From NCBI GenBank assembly GCA_023333565.1, contig JAJKFH010004053.1, positions 1,798,001 through 1,862,000 on the forward strand: 64,000 nt of DNA. Direction: 5' to 3'. This DNA is from Puffinus mauretanicus (lineage: Eukaryota > Chordata > Aves > Procellariiformes > Procellariidae). The notes under the pieces were generated by a model. That model was not told the DNA's origin and searched no databases. It saw nothing but the letters and a program-made list of their open reading frames with translations. Positions 12,966 through 23,605 of this stretch are shown one piece after another (the stretch's first letter is position 1; the number at the start of each line of letters is the position of its first letter). The position numbers and the translations under genes were made by a program.

Positions 12966-15165
12966 AAAAAAAAAAGATTTTCCATCATTGCCTGTCAGCA
13001 GGCAGGAGGAAGGAGCGCAGACTGGTCTCTCCTGTGCATGCATTGGCAGTGAGGAAACCGGGACCAGAGGTGGAGCCGCGCAGCGGTCCTGACCGCAGAC
13101 CTCTGTACATGGAGGAGTCAGTGGTCCGCACAGCGATTAACCAGAGCATGACCAGGCCTGTGCTGTGCTGTGCCAGGCTGTGCCAGGCTGTGCTGCAGTA
13201 CGGCGTGGCCTTCAGGCTGTGTTGTGCTGCAGGATAAACTTTGCCGGCTAATTGCACAGAGGAGCCTGCAGGCAGCTCCCGCTCAGTACCAGCGATTACA
13301 CCACCTGCGTGGCCTTGCCTGTATCCAACAGTGCAGCGAGAAGTTCTCGTGTGAACATCCTTTCTGTTTGACAGTAGAAATGAGTTGTTTTCTTGCAAGA
13401 GAATCCTACAGTAGCTCGAATGACTGAAATGGGGGATCCTCTTCTCCTGACAGGGTCTGCATGGTGTGCTGCACATGGGTTGGAGCCCTGTTAGATGCTA
13501 CACCGCTTGGGGTTCCTAACATATAAGGGGATGTAAGATTATCTACACTATTTTCTTCTTATAGTATTAGTTCAAATACATAACATTTTGACTGATGCCT
13601 TACAGAGTCTGAATGCCTTTCTTACTGGGATCATAATGGCCGAGCACCTCCCAATGCAAAACAAGCAGTAACATTCAGCACTCCTAACGAAAAATTGCAC
13701 CAGTGTTGGTTCACTTCATACCTAATTAATTTCCCCCTACTTTTGCATGCTATTGAGGCCAAACTCTCAAGCTGCAGTAGGCTGCTCTCAGTCCCTTTTG
13801 TTACAAGTTTGACTCCATGTGAAATACATGAACTGAGAGTGACGCAGAGAATCAACAGAAACAGAGATTGACTTTACCTGGAGATTAAGACCTTCTCATG
13901 GTGAAGGTAAGGGAACACAGATCTCCCTTGTCTTCAGTGGGTTATGAAGACAGCTAGTTAGGGTATAACGGAGAATAGCACATCTTCCCAAAGTGATTTT
14001 TTTTCTGGAGAAAAATGTCTTTTTTTGGGAATCCATTCAGAAAATTGGACCCAAGATTGAAACTAAATTCTGGAAGACAAGACACATACTCAAAAACTCT
14101 GTCCTCCAAAAAATGTTTTGCTAGTTTGATTTAGGACTCTACTCTAATGAAACAGATGGACTTAGATGCTGTGGAATTGACCCACAGCTACAGGATGCTG
14201 TAGCGCTCAAAACTTCAACGAACAAATAGTCTAGAAAGCTATTTATTCCACTGTGTAAGGTTCTAAAGTCATTTTCCAGCTTTCCCATTCAGAAAAACAA
14301 ACTGCTCTCTGGCACTATGTAATTCTAATTAGACAGAACTAACATTTCTAAAGACTCTGTCTCCCAGGACGGATGTGACTAAATGGATACACAGTGCTGC
14401 AGGGATTCTGAGACTTACAGAGCTCCAAGTGGTTTGAAACACGCACTCTGATATTCAAATAGGAGTTAAGTGGTTTAAAATTAGCTGTGGATATTATCTC
14501 ATTTTAAAGCCAGATAGAAGTGTGTAAATTTAAGTGCCAAAATGATTAAAGAACCCAAAAGATTTTGCTGTCACACTCTATCTCCATTTTATTTACAGAA
14601 TAAACAGAGTCAGCACAGAATTTGAAAGCTGTATTGGACTTGGTAGTGCCATTATACCCAGAAAAACACTGAAAAAAGTTGTTTAGATTTTTATATCCCA
14701 CTTGTGATCTATACAAATTGTATTGCAATGAGAGCAGAAAAACAAGATGTTTAATTGTTTTCATTTCTCTACATCTCTCTCTGAAATTTTCAAAAGCAAT
14801 TTGCATGTCATTAAGCCTTTTAAGATGCCAGTGCAAATGACCCACAGGGAAGGAGTGAATCAGGAGTCTGTAAGAGGATCCAGGATTCCATCCACTGAGG
14901 GCCCTACCTTCTCTAATTAAAAATGTATATTATAGTCCAGATTCTCTCGCTCAGTGGCACTCCCATTGGCACAGAATTGGGGGGAAGAAAAGGTTATATT
15001 AGGGTTCCCATTTTTCATTCTGCCTGTTGCAGGTTTGGCCAGTTTCCTGAGCCAAGATACAATTTCTATGACTGTACAACGTTCTGTTGGCCATACTTTC
15101 TGTGCTCAGGAGCAAAGACCAAATGCCCATACATTAATGTAGCTGAGCAGCTCCCCTTGTGAGAG
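12966..15165. other. Intergenic, no gene supported
   Basis: A short, imperfect GTGCTGTGCCAGGCT-type tandem run lies at 13158-13200 inside a GC-richer block (13000-13350). The 163-residue minus-strand open frame across that block has no recognisable domain. The rest is AT-rich and featureless. Confidence 0.4.
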
Positions 15166-15799
15166 ATCATAGAATCATAGAATGATAGAATAGTTTGGGT
15201 TGGAAGGGACCTTTAAAGGTCATCTAGTCCAACCCCCATCTGCAATGAGCAAGGACTTCAACTAGATCAGGTTGCTCAGAGCCCCATCCAACCTGACCTT
15301 GGATGTTCCCAGGGATGGGGCATCTACAACCTCCCTGGGCAACTTGTTCCAGTGTCTCACTACCCTCATCGTAAAAAATTTCTGTCTTATATCTGGTCTG
15401 AATCTACCCTCCTTTAGTTTAAAACCATCACGCTTTGTCCTTTCGCTACAGGCCCTACTAAAAAGTCTGTCCCCACCTTTCTTATAAGCCCCCTTTAAGC
15501 ATTGAAAGGCCGCAATAAGGTCTCCCCGGAGCCTTCTCTTCTCCAGGCTGAATAACCCCAACTCTCTCAGCCTTTTCTCATAGGAGAGGTGTTCCAGCCC
15601 TCTGATCATTTTCATGGCCCTCCTCTGGACCCGCTCCAACAGGTCCATGTCTTTCCTGTGCTGAGGACTCCAGAGCTGGACGCAGGACTCCAGGTGGGGT
15701 CTCACCAGAGCAGAATAGAGGGGCAGAATCACCTCCCTTGACCTGCTGGCCACGCTTCTTTTGATGCAGCCCAGGACACAGTTGGCCTTCTGGGCTGCA
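15166..15799 (-). mobile_element. 5'-truncated CR1 LINE, relatively young
   Basis: The left end carries the CR1 3' tail in reverse, ATCATAGAATCATAGAAT, followed by the TTTGGGTTGGAAGGGACC block. On the minus strand an open frame runs from 15753 to 15262 without a stop, and upstream readable codons extend to about 15799. It encodes the C-terminal end of CR1 ORF2, with recognisable blocks such as [32 protein letters not shown] and [10 protein letters not shown]. The rest of the polymerase and endonuclease is missing, so it is a dead copy. The intact frame suggests a recent insertion compared with the other CR1 copies here. Confidence 0.93.
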
Positions 15800-16259
15800 T
15801 CAAATGTAACACCTTGTCAACAGAACAAAGAAAGTACATTTTTATTGAATTTTAACACATTGTATGGCTTTATAGAATTTTGCTGCTAACTACTTCTCTA
15901 GGTTATCTGTCATTAAGCTGAAATATCTGCATTACATGCACTGTGGCTTGGCATCAAAAAAAAAAGAGAAGAAACAGACCCATAAAACATTCATATTCTT
16001 GTACCATGGCAAAAGTCAATGCAGGGACTGGTTCCTACTTTCTGGTTCATGACAAAAACCATTTTTTTTCTCTCCTAAATCTGATTTAACTAAGAAAAAA
16101 AACCTAGAAATAATTTTGAATTGGAATGCTGATTTTATAGTGAATTTAGTGAAGATACTTAAAAGGGAGAGCCTCAGTTTGAAGCTGCTGTCATCGTGTC
16201 TTTGCACAGAGATAGCACAGGGTATCGGTATCTGTCTCTGTCTCTCTTCCTCTTCGATG
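15800..16259. other. Sequence immediately upstream of candidate promoter
   Basis: AT-rich with short A and T runs. No repeat or gene is recognised. It may contain distal parts of the candidate muscle promoter that follows. Confidence 0.35.
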
Positions 16260-16315
16260 CTATATTTATCACCCCCCTGGCCATAAAAGGTCTGGACTGG
16301 GGCTCTGACATTCCA
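16260..16315 (+). promoter_or_regulatory. MYOM1: Candidate MYOM1 muscle promoter: MEF2-like, CArG and TEAD motifs
   Basis: Three muscle-type motifs fall within 56 bases. CTATATTTAT at 16260-16269 is one base off the MEF2 consensus. CCATAAAAGG at 16281-16290 is a perfect CArG box for SRF. ACATTCCA at 16308-16315 is the TEAD/MCAT core. The CArG box also resembles a weak TATA box, which would place a start near 16310-16320. A strong splice donor follows at 16472. The cluster lies 3.7 kb upstream of the start-codon exon on the same strand. Motifs are seen directly; promoter function is inferred. Confidence 0.42.
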
Positions 16316-16394
16316 CTGGCTGCAGGCATTATTTTTGTTCTGGACCTTGAAGTCCAGCCCTTACCCCTCGTCCTGACTACCTCTTTCTTTGCAG

Positions 16395-16471
16395 GCTTCA
16401 TCGTTGCTGTATTTTTCTGCTATTCATCCACTTGATAGTTATTCCATTTGCTGCCATTCATTTGGGCCCTG
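16395..16471 (+). other. MYOM1: Candidate noncoding 5' exon of MYOM1 (or 3' part of exon 1)
   Basis: The right border CCCTG|GTAAGT is a strong donor with no coding exon attached. The left border here is the acceptor-like CTCTTTCTTTGCAG at 16381-16394, which would make a 77-base internal leader exon. Alternatively the exon begins at a transcription start near 16310 and the acceptor-like string is incidental. No credible coding sequence is present, as expected for the 5' UTR exon found in human MYOM1. Transcript evidence would be needed to choose. Confidence 0.35.
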
Positions 16472-19400
16472 GTAAGTGTTCCTTTATGACAGAAGATTTT
16501 ATGTGTTCAAATATTTTTAATCTAAATCTGTAATGCTAAGTTGATAGTAGCTCCCTTCATTCTTCTCAGCTCAGCAGTTATTTGAGGGACTTGTGGACAT
16601 GAACTGAAGACATCTGAGGGTTCAGCTGTGAAACAAAGCAAAGTAGTGCAAGAGTTCACTTATTAGCAACTCAACTATCCTTGCATATTGTCACAGTACT
16701 CTCAAATGAAGCATGGGTTACTGAGATACAGGAGGAATTTGTCATGTAACCTCCTTTGGGGTTAGAGAATGTGTAAATAATCTAAATATTTTCTAGTTGC
16801 ATAGCGTGTCTTGTGATTTGTAAAGCCACTGAGCTGAAGGAAATGTTATAATTTTTTCTCCTGCTTATAAGTGTTTCTGTTTTTTATGTATCTCACTGTT
16901 TTCACTGATTGATGAGGTAGATCTTTAAAGAATTACACAGATTGGTAAACAGTGCAAGAGGTAATGCCAATAAAATCACTTCCTTTAATGTGTAGCCATG
17001 ACCTATGAACAAGTACAGAACTGTCTGTCTGCTCAGTAGTCTTTTTGAAAACTCAGTTCAACAGCTGCTAACGTAGAGCTGCAAACCCTGCATATTCATC
17101 TAACTATGGCCACTAATATTTTTAGGCCAAGCACTGCAGTTATGAAATCCTACACAGATCTTGAGAGGGAGTGTTGCCCTCACACTGAAGGGGGCTGACC
17201 AGTGGACACAAACTAAGTAGGTGCAGGTAGCATGGATTTTATAAAACTTCAGAGATAGGAGTCAACCTAATACTCAGATAGTGCTCCAAATAGGAGCAAA
17301 ATCCTTAGAAGGTTCAGAGTTTCTTGTCACCTCCAATAGCGTCAATGTCTGATCAGACTAGTGTAACTAACCGATCCTGACCTGTGAGCAATGCTTGACG
17401 TTTCAGAGGAAATATAAAACAAGACTCATAGTGTGACAAAATACCTGTAAAAGGAGTTTCCTCTTATATGACGTGAGTAAGAGTTGGCCTTTGAACCAGG
17501 AGAGCTGATTTCATGCTCAGCTCCTGCCTTACTACCTTAGTTCTTACTCCTGTAATAGAATCCTCCTCTTTCTCCTGAGGACAGTGAGGTCCAGACCTTT
17601 TATGTTTGGAAGAAAAAGATTGCATTTGTACATTTTAAATACGCTGACTTTAAGTCTGCTGCTTGTTCTTTTGCTCTGATAAGATGTAAGTGAAATGCCT
17701 CATTTAACTTCTCCTTGATGGACAACACATGCAGTTCTTTATACTTTTGGATCACCTTCCTTCCTTTGAAGCCTGGAAGGTTGTGGGAATCCCTGAGCGA
17801 AGGACTGAATGGCTGTTAGCATTGTGGCTGATGTATCCCTGACGAAGCCGGCCAACGCTGCAAATAAAGCTGGTGAAGACAAAGGAAGACAACTGGAGTA
17901 CTCTACAGAAGGAAAACAGGATGTTCTCACCTCCTTTCCCTCTCAGTGTGCAAGACAATACTCATCTGTACGCCTTAACTTTGCTCAGCAGAGATCACAA
18001 TGGCTTGCAAACCCTAAACCTAGCTCTGCGGAGCTGGGAGAGAAAGCAATGAAGAAAAATGGAGAAAAAATCTTCTGAAACTAGGGAAATTAAGAGGAAC
18101 TACATACTACCGGAAGCTAACAAAGTGAAATAAATAACAACACAAAATATTGATAGGTATTAGAAACAAGGATACTAGACAGAATAATTGCGTTCTTTAT
18201 ACTGTCCTGGTTTCGGCTGGGCTAGAGTTAATTTTCTTCCTAGTTGCCGACTGGGGTTAAACCATGACAAGACTTACATGAAAAAACAGTCAGCAGGAGA
18301 AATAAGGAAATTAAAAAGGAACATCAGTTTTTGCCATAGAGAACAATGGGCTAAAACTCTTTCCCATTCCTCCCCCTTCCTCAGGTAAAAATAAAGTAAA
18401 TTTTTACTTTACTGTTACTTTGAAGTAACAGTTTCACTGTGGTCAGGATATCAGCAATTTCTTTTACATACTTAAAGACTTCTGAATTACTTTCTTACTT
18501 GTTGACTTTCTGCAAACAAGCAATCTGTTCTGTTATCACACAAAGAGCCCTGAAATATACGAAAGATGAAACATTGCTTTTTTTTTTTTTCATAATTTGC
18601 CTTAGTCAGGGTGAGTACCTGACCAGTTACCAAAGAGAATAGTTTGCAATTTGTTGACTTGCTATCAGAACCAAATACTAAAGAAAAAGCTACGGAAGCA
18701 TAAAGACCAGGGAAAAAATATCTTGATTTTCATGAAATCATGATTACACTCCAGCTCTGTAAGTGTGTTTTATGCCAAAACATCAGATCATTGTTCATTA
18801 ACATGAACAAAACCAGAAGCAGAACAAGTCTCCTATTGTTGTAACTGATACTAAAAAAACCAATAACAAACACCTCTCACCATTGTTTTTGGATCTTCTT
18901 TAAATTCTTCTAAACATTTCCACACTGTAGCTCATTTCTATTCATAATCTTGTACCTTTTCAGGGACAATCCTAGCCATGTTGTAAGCCTAATCACCAAT
19001 GATAAGAGAAAGAAAGGTTATCATGGGGATCAGTAGAGGCATGCTTGCATGTCAAAGAAGAAAACGTCAGTTTTAACAACAGCAAAATAAACCAATAACA
19101 AATTAGAGATTGAATTGCCAGCTTAAAAAAAGCTAAGATAAATCCTTTCTGCACTAAACTCTCATCCCATTTTGAGAGAGGAACTACCTCTCACCTGATC
19201 AAATTTCCTACTACGAGCGACTGCAAGACAATCTACTGATGACTGTGCAAAGTAAAACTCAGATGGGGCTATCGTCCTGAGGAATTTTCTTGACTATCTT
19301 GAAGATGACATTCTAGGTTAAAAAAAAGGGTCATTTGGAGTGAGGAGCATGATACTATTTTGCTCATTGCATACAGACTGTATCCCTGATTAAACTGTAA

Positions 19401-20035
19401 ATGTATGATATGCCATTTTAAACGGATCTCTGGTATCACATACAAAATAATCAATGTAATGCATGTTTACAGAAAAAGTGACATCCTTCTCAAACTTAAT
19501 GTTTTTAATTCACTGTTAAAATATTAAACGGAATATTACTTTCAATCTGAAAATTGGATTACAAAAATGAATGAAATGTTCATATGTTTTTATTTCAGCT
19601 TATATAGCTTTGTTGGAATTGCTCATGCCTTTTTAAATAATTTATTACTTTATTCTCTCTTTTGTAATTTAACAGAAACATTTACACTATCTCTGAAGAA
19701 GCTGAGCACATAAAATTTCTTTAGTTCGCAGTAATGTTGAGAAGTTGAGCATGTAAAACTTGAATTGTTTGCAGTTCCAGGGAGACCAACTACTAATGAA
19801 CAGACACAATAGTGCAAGGTTTTCTGATCATGATGAACGACATATGAGCGTCTTGAAACTTAAATACTAGCCTATCTTAAAGTCTAAAACACATCATAAA
19901 AGGATAACCCTAAATTCACTGCATTTGATTTTTGAAGTTTTAAGTTCTGTGTTAGTTTGTATTAAGTTGTGTATTATTTGCTAACTCAGAAGTTTCTTTG
20001 ATAACAGTCCTTATGTTTGATCTGTTCTTTTTCAG
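16472..20035 (+). other. MYOM1: Putative intron 1 of MYOM1
   Basis: No exon is supported between the candidate leader exon and the start-codon exon. It contains the 67-bp LTR remnant, followed by a pair of palindromes: AAAGTAAA/TTTACTTT arms at 18393-18410 and GTTACTT/AAGTAAC arms at 18414-18429. An 89-codon open frame at 17809-18078 has no recognised similarity. Confidence 0.4.
18203..18269 (+). mobile_element. 67-bp ERVL-type LTR remnant with both termini
   Basis: The element starts TGTCCTGGTTTCGGCTGGGC, the 5' end of a common avian ERVL-type LTR, and ends GGGGTTAAACCATGACA, its 3' end. The roughly 420 bases that normally lie between are missing, with the joint near 18242-18246 (about CTAGTTGCCG). 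It is a relative of the full LTR at 23116-23605, in the opposite orientation. No clear 5-bp target duplication is seen. Confidence 0.75.
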
Positions 20036-20524
20036 ACACTGTCCCATTTATTTACACTCAGAAACGTGCAGTAAAAAACAAAATTAGAAGACACCCATGA
20101 TGTCTTTACCTTTCTACCAAAGACACCATGAGCACTATGACCGTGCGTACCGCCATAAAGCACTGCAGTCCACTGTAAGCCAGTACCAAAAGGAAACAAA
20201 GAGCAAATCTGCTGTCTATGCTCAAGGATCTACAGCTTACGCTAGGGGCTCTGCAGCCTATCGCCATGCATCTGCAGCAGACTTCAGCCTTGACTCTTCA
20301 GCAGCATATAGTCATGGCTCTTCAGCCTATGACCTTGAGTCTGCAGCCTACAGCTATGGATCTACAGCCTATGATCACTCTGCTGCACAAAGTAAAAGAT
20401 CTGCTGCCTACAGTCTTGACTCTGAATCCCTCAGCAAGAGCTCAGCAGCCTACAGCCATGGATCTGAATCCATCAACAAGCTGGCTGCAGCCTACAGGCT
20501 GGGATCTGAAGCCTACAGTCTTGG
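20036..20524 (+). CDS. MYOM1: MYOM1 exon 2: 5' UTR end, start codon, N-terminal My1
   Basis: The acceptor TTCTTTTTCAG precedes about 64 bases of 5' UTR. Two ATGs are adjacent, at 20097 and 20100. I prefer 20100, because the product then begins MSLPFYQR as in human myomesin-1 and it has A at -3. Residues 1-36 are the conserved head and contain HYDRAYRHK. Residues 37-141 are about twelve imperfect S-[AT]-A-Y-x-x-G repeats. This region is the myosin-binding, intrinsically disordered My1 segment. The donor is GG|GTAAGT and the exon ends with two bases of a codon. Human MYOM1 has a similar but shorter, less regular Ser/Ala stretch here. Confidence 0.93.
20208..20524 (+). repeat. MYOM1: Coding minisatellite, about 21-bp unit (SxAYxxG repeats)
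   Basis: The DNA repeats a unit close to TCTGCAGCCTACAGCCATGG with a period near 21 bases, in frame. The protein reads as about twelve heptad-like S-[AT]-A-Y-x-x-G units, some with insertions of three to six residues such as SESLSK and SESINK. The frame is kept throughout, so copy changes have been by whole codons. Sequence similarity between neighbouring units suggests slippage or unequal exchange within this lineage. Confidence 0.85.
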
Positions 20525-23115
20525 GTAAGTAAACCCGTCTTTAAAACAATATTCCGAAACAAAAATGTCCAACCACCTCCCATTGAAATCAATGACAAAA
20601 CTCTCCTCCTCTTCCACAGAAATTATCTCTGTGACTTGGTGTTAATATATTTTCCAGGCTTGGTGTTTTCCCTTGGCTTTGGCAATGGGAAGGACCGTGG
20701 TCAGCTTAGTTTGTTGGACTAATTCATGTGTGATGGTTAGATTGGCATAAGAGCAGCACTGGCAATGCTGATGTGGCTGAATGATGACATATTCACGCTC
20801 CAAACTGGTTAGGCATGAACCACCTTTCCTTCCAAGTTGTTTAGTCATATTAGTACAGCTGAATTTAATACGCAGTGTTGAGATAGCTTTTGGTTTGAGG
20901 CTGGCTCTTATGTGGCCAGGTTGGAGCAGTAAAAGAACTTAGGGGTGTTCACGCAAGTTTGAGCTGACATGTTCATATATAATTAAATAATTCTTCTTTG
21001 GCCTAATGGTTTCACTTTTATGCTGAATGATTCAAGAAATTGAAATTTTCACACTGTATATTGGTTGAGGCATACTGTTTTCAAAACAGGAATACTTGCT
21101 TTGTGTTCATCTTGCACTAGAAAAGCAGTTATGCTTAGCTGCCACATTTTTTGTTTAATTAAAAAAATAAATATTGCTCAAGCAATTGCATTAGCAGAAT
21201 ATTTTAGATATCATAGCCTCACATTATTTGCATGTATCTCAGAGATTTACAGAAATTAGGGGAGTATTAAAGTAAGATTAGAGCAGCTGTTAGCAATAGA
21301 GGAAATGATCAACAAATTATAGCCCAAAACATCTACTCGCTGTTACATTAATATAAAATTTAGAGTATTCTTAGCAGAACTGATCAAGACTTGTCCTTCA
21401 GAAAATTTAAATTTTGAAAACTCAATATCCTCTAAGGATGGTGGATAAAGATGGAATTTCGGCCAAAACCACTGAGGGAAAGACTACCTGTACCGCAATA
21501 CCTTGTGATTACAGCCTTCATTTGGCTCTCAGGAAGTTCAGGGTCAAGTCTCTATTTTGCCTGTTCAGGAATTCGCACCTCAGGCTGTTGGAGCCCAGAT
21601 GAATGACTTGACTACTTGACTGTCTTGGGCTGGGTAATATCCAGTCTTTGCTGTCGAAACAATTTCACTTGTGCAAATAATTAACCACTGAGCGGAGCAG
21701 TGAGAAGCTCATTTATAATCTGCTGATGAAGGGAAGCAAACTGGAGATGCTGGGACTGAGGGTTATGTTTCCAGAGATAGTTGGATAGGGGAAGATATCC
21801 CAAATTTCTGCAGTGATGCCACTGTGCCTACGTGCTGTTGTTGACCCTAACCCAAAGTCTCCTCCTTCTCATAGAAAATGTTCCCATAAGAAATGGGAAT
21901 ATTACTTGAAGTTGCAAAAAATGATTGTAAAAAAACTTGCTTCCGAGTCCCAATCACAAACACTTCAGTGACTCTGGTTTGTCAGATGAGTTTCTTCTGA
22001 AACCTGTATGTTCTCAGCAAGAAATCCTTTAACGTCAGCAAAGTAATATTAAAGGAAATGGAATTGTTTAATTGGGAGAAAACTTAAAACATTTCCAGGT
22101 TTCCTGGGGTTTTGTTTGAGATAATAGCTTTTGTTTTATAATAGTGTATCTGGTGATACTTCCAAGCTACTCTGTAGTACAAGAGTTGCCAACAGATTGA
22201 TATACTATCCTGGTAATCAGAGATAAGAATGTCTCCACTGTAACTTCTTTTTTCCTGTGATCCTGTCCTTGTGTTGGAGGTTTGAGAAACTCAGTGCTGC
22301 TATGTAAAACTAGGACTTAGGAGATTAGACCCACATGATTTAAAACTCTCTTGCACAAAACTTAATTAATACACGAGAGAATACATTTCTGAATTATAAT
22401 CTCAATATTTAACCTAATTTTATGGTTAATATGGCCTCTATGTTGGTTGTTTTTTTTTTTTTGCAGTCCATTTTGCTGCAATTTGCAAGAGATAAAGTAG
22501 AACAAATAATGTGACTACACAGTTAGTTAAAGTAGTAATTCTTTCCAAGTTTGTACTGTCTTCCCCAGATAGCCCAAAACACTTCAAGGGATAATGTGGA
22601 GACAAAAAGTGTTACTAAAATAAATTGTTCAATGACTTTCTGTTTTCATCTGTGTGAAAGGAATGATGTAGCAAAAAAAAAAAAAAAGAAAATGAGTCTT
22701 TCAATTTTCAAAAAGTAGAAGGGGCCTTGAATTGAAATGCTGTATCTAAATGACCTATAACAGTGGTGATTGCTTGAAACCTGAATGGACACACGAATCC
22801 AAATCCGGATAAAATTCTTCGGCTAACAATTGATTATTGCATATCACTGGATTTTAACATCAAATATACATTTATGTATAACAGCTACAGTTTTGTGGAA
22901 AAACCCCATTAAGCCCAAAAGGAAAAGTATACTATTCAAATATTAAACTTTTATTCAGGTCACTTCTTATTTTTATCTAAAATAGCTTCTGCTAAACTTT
23001 ACTATACTTGCAAAATTTAAGTCTCATCCTTTTCTGTAGCCGCCGTATAGAAGAGAGTGTTCATAAAGCCAGAGTGTTCACATGCAGTTAGTGCTATGTG
23101 AGGAATTTATTACGG

Positions 23116-23605
23116 TGTTGTGGTTTAAGCCGGCAGGCAGCCAAACACCACACAGCCGCTCGCTCATTCCCCACCCTACCCCCCGCCCCACAATGGGATG
23201 GGGGAGAGAATCGAAAAAAAAAGTAAAATTCGTAGAATATAAAAAATGAGTGATGCACAATGCAATTGCTCACCGCTCGCTGACCGATGCCCAGCCAGTC
23301 CCTGAGTAGCGATCGCCCCTTCCCGGACCACGCCCCCCCCGCCTTATATGCTGAGCATGACATCATATGGTATGGAATACCCCATTGGCCAGTTGGGCTA
23401 GCTGTCCTGGCTGTGCTCCCTCCCAGCTTCTTGTGCACCTGGCAGAGCATGGGAAGCTGAAAAGTCCTTGAGTAATGTCAACACTACTTAGTAACAACTA
23501 AAATGTCAGTGTGTTATCAACGTTCTTCTCATACTAAATCCAAACCACAGCACTATACCAGTTACTAGAAAGAAAATTAACTCTATCCCAGCTGAAACCA
23601 GGACA
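23116..23605 (-). mobile_element. Solo LTR of avian ERVL-type endogenous retrovirus
   Basis: Read on the minus strand it begins TGTCCTGGTTTCAGCTGGGA and ends in ...TTAAACCACAACA, the TG...CA termini of a very common avian ERVL-type LTR. The flanks are TACGG on the left and TATGG on the right, a 5-bp target duplication differing by one CpG-type transition. A decayed TATA-like CATATAAG lies near 23343-23350 on the minus strand. The 3' R/U5 part appears shortened. No internal retroviral genes are present, so it is a recombination-derived solo LTR. Overlapping minus-strand open frames here are not host genes. Confidence 0.88.

Noticed and set aside
13034..13476. Overlapping open frames on both strands, up to 163 codons
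   Set aside because: The block is GC-richer, with a short tandem repeat; frames on both strands without recognisable domains fit a composition effect.
16196..16435. 79-codon hydrophobic open frame as a small membrane protein
   Set aside because: It overlaps the candidate promoter and leader exon, has no recognised similarity, and its hydrophobicity comes from T-rich DNA.
20097..20099. Upstream ATG as the MYOM1 start
   Set aside because: It is immediately followed in frame by a second ATG that gives the human-like MSLPFYQR start and has A at -3. The first would only add one Met, so either may be used, but 20100 is preferred.
20208..20524. Tandem repeat as a CRISPR-like array
   Set aside because: Units are contiguous, coding and in frame within a eukaryotic exon, with no spacers.
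23078..23450. Minus-strand open frames of 60 and 118 codons as genes
   Set aside because: They lie wholly or mostly inside the ERVL-type LTR and correspond to noncoding LTR sequence.
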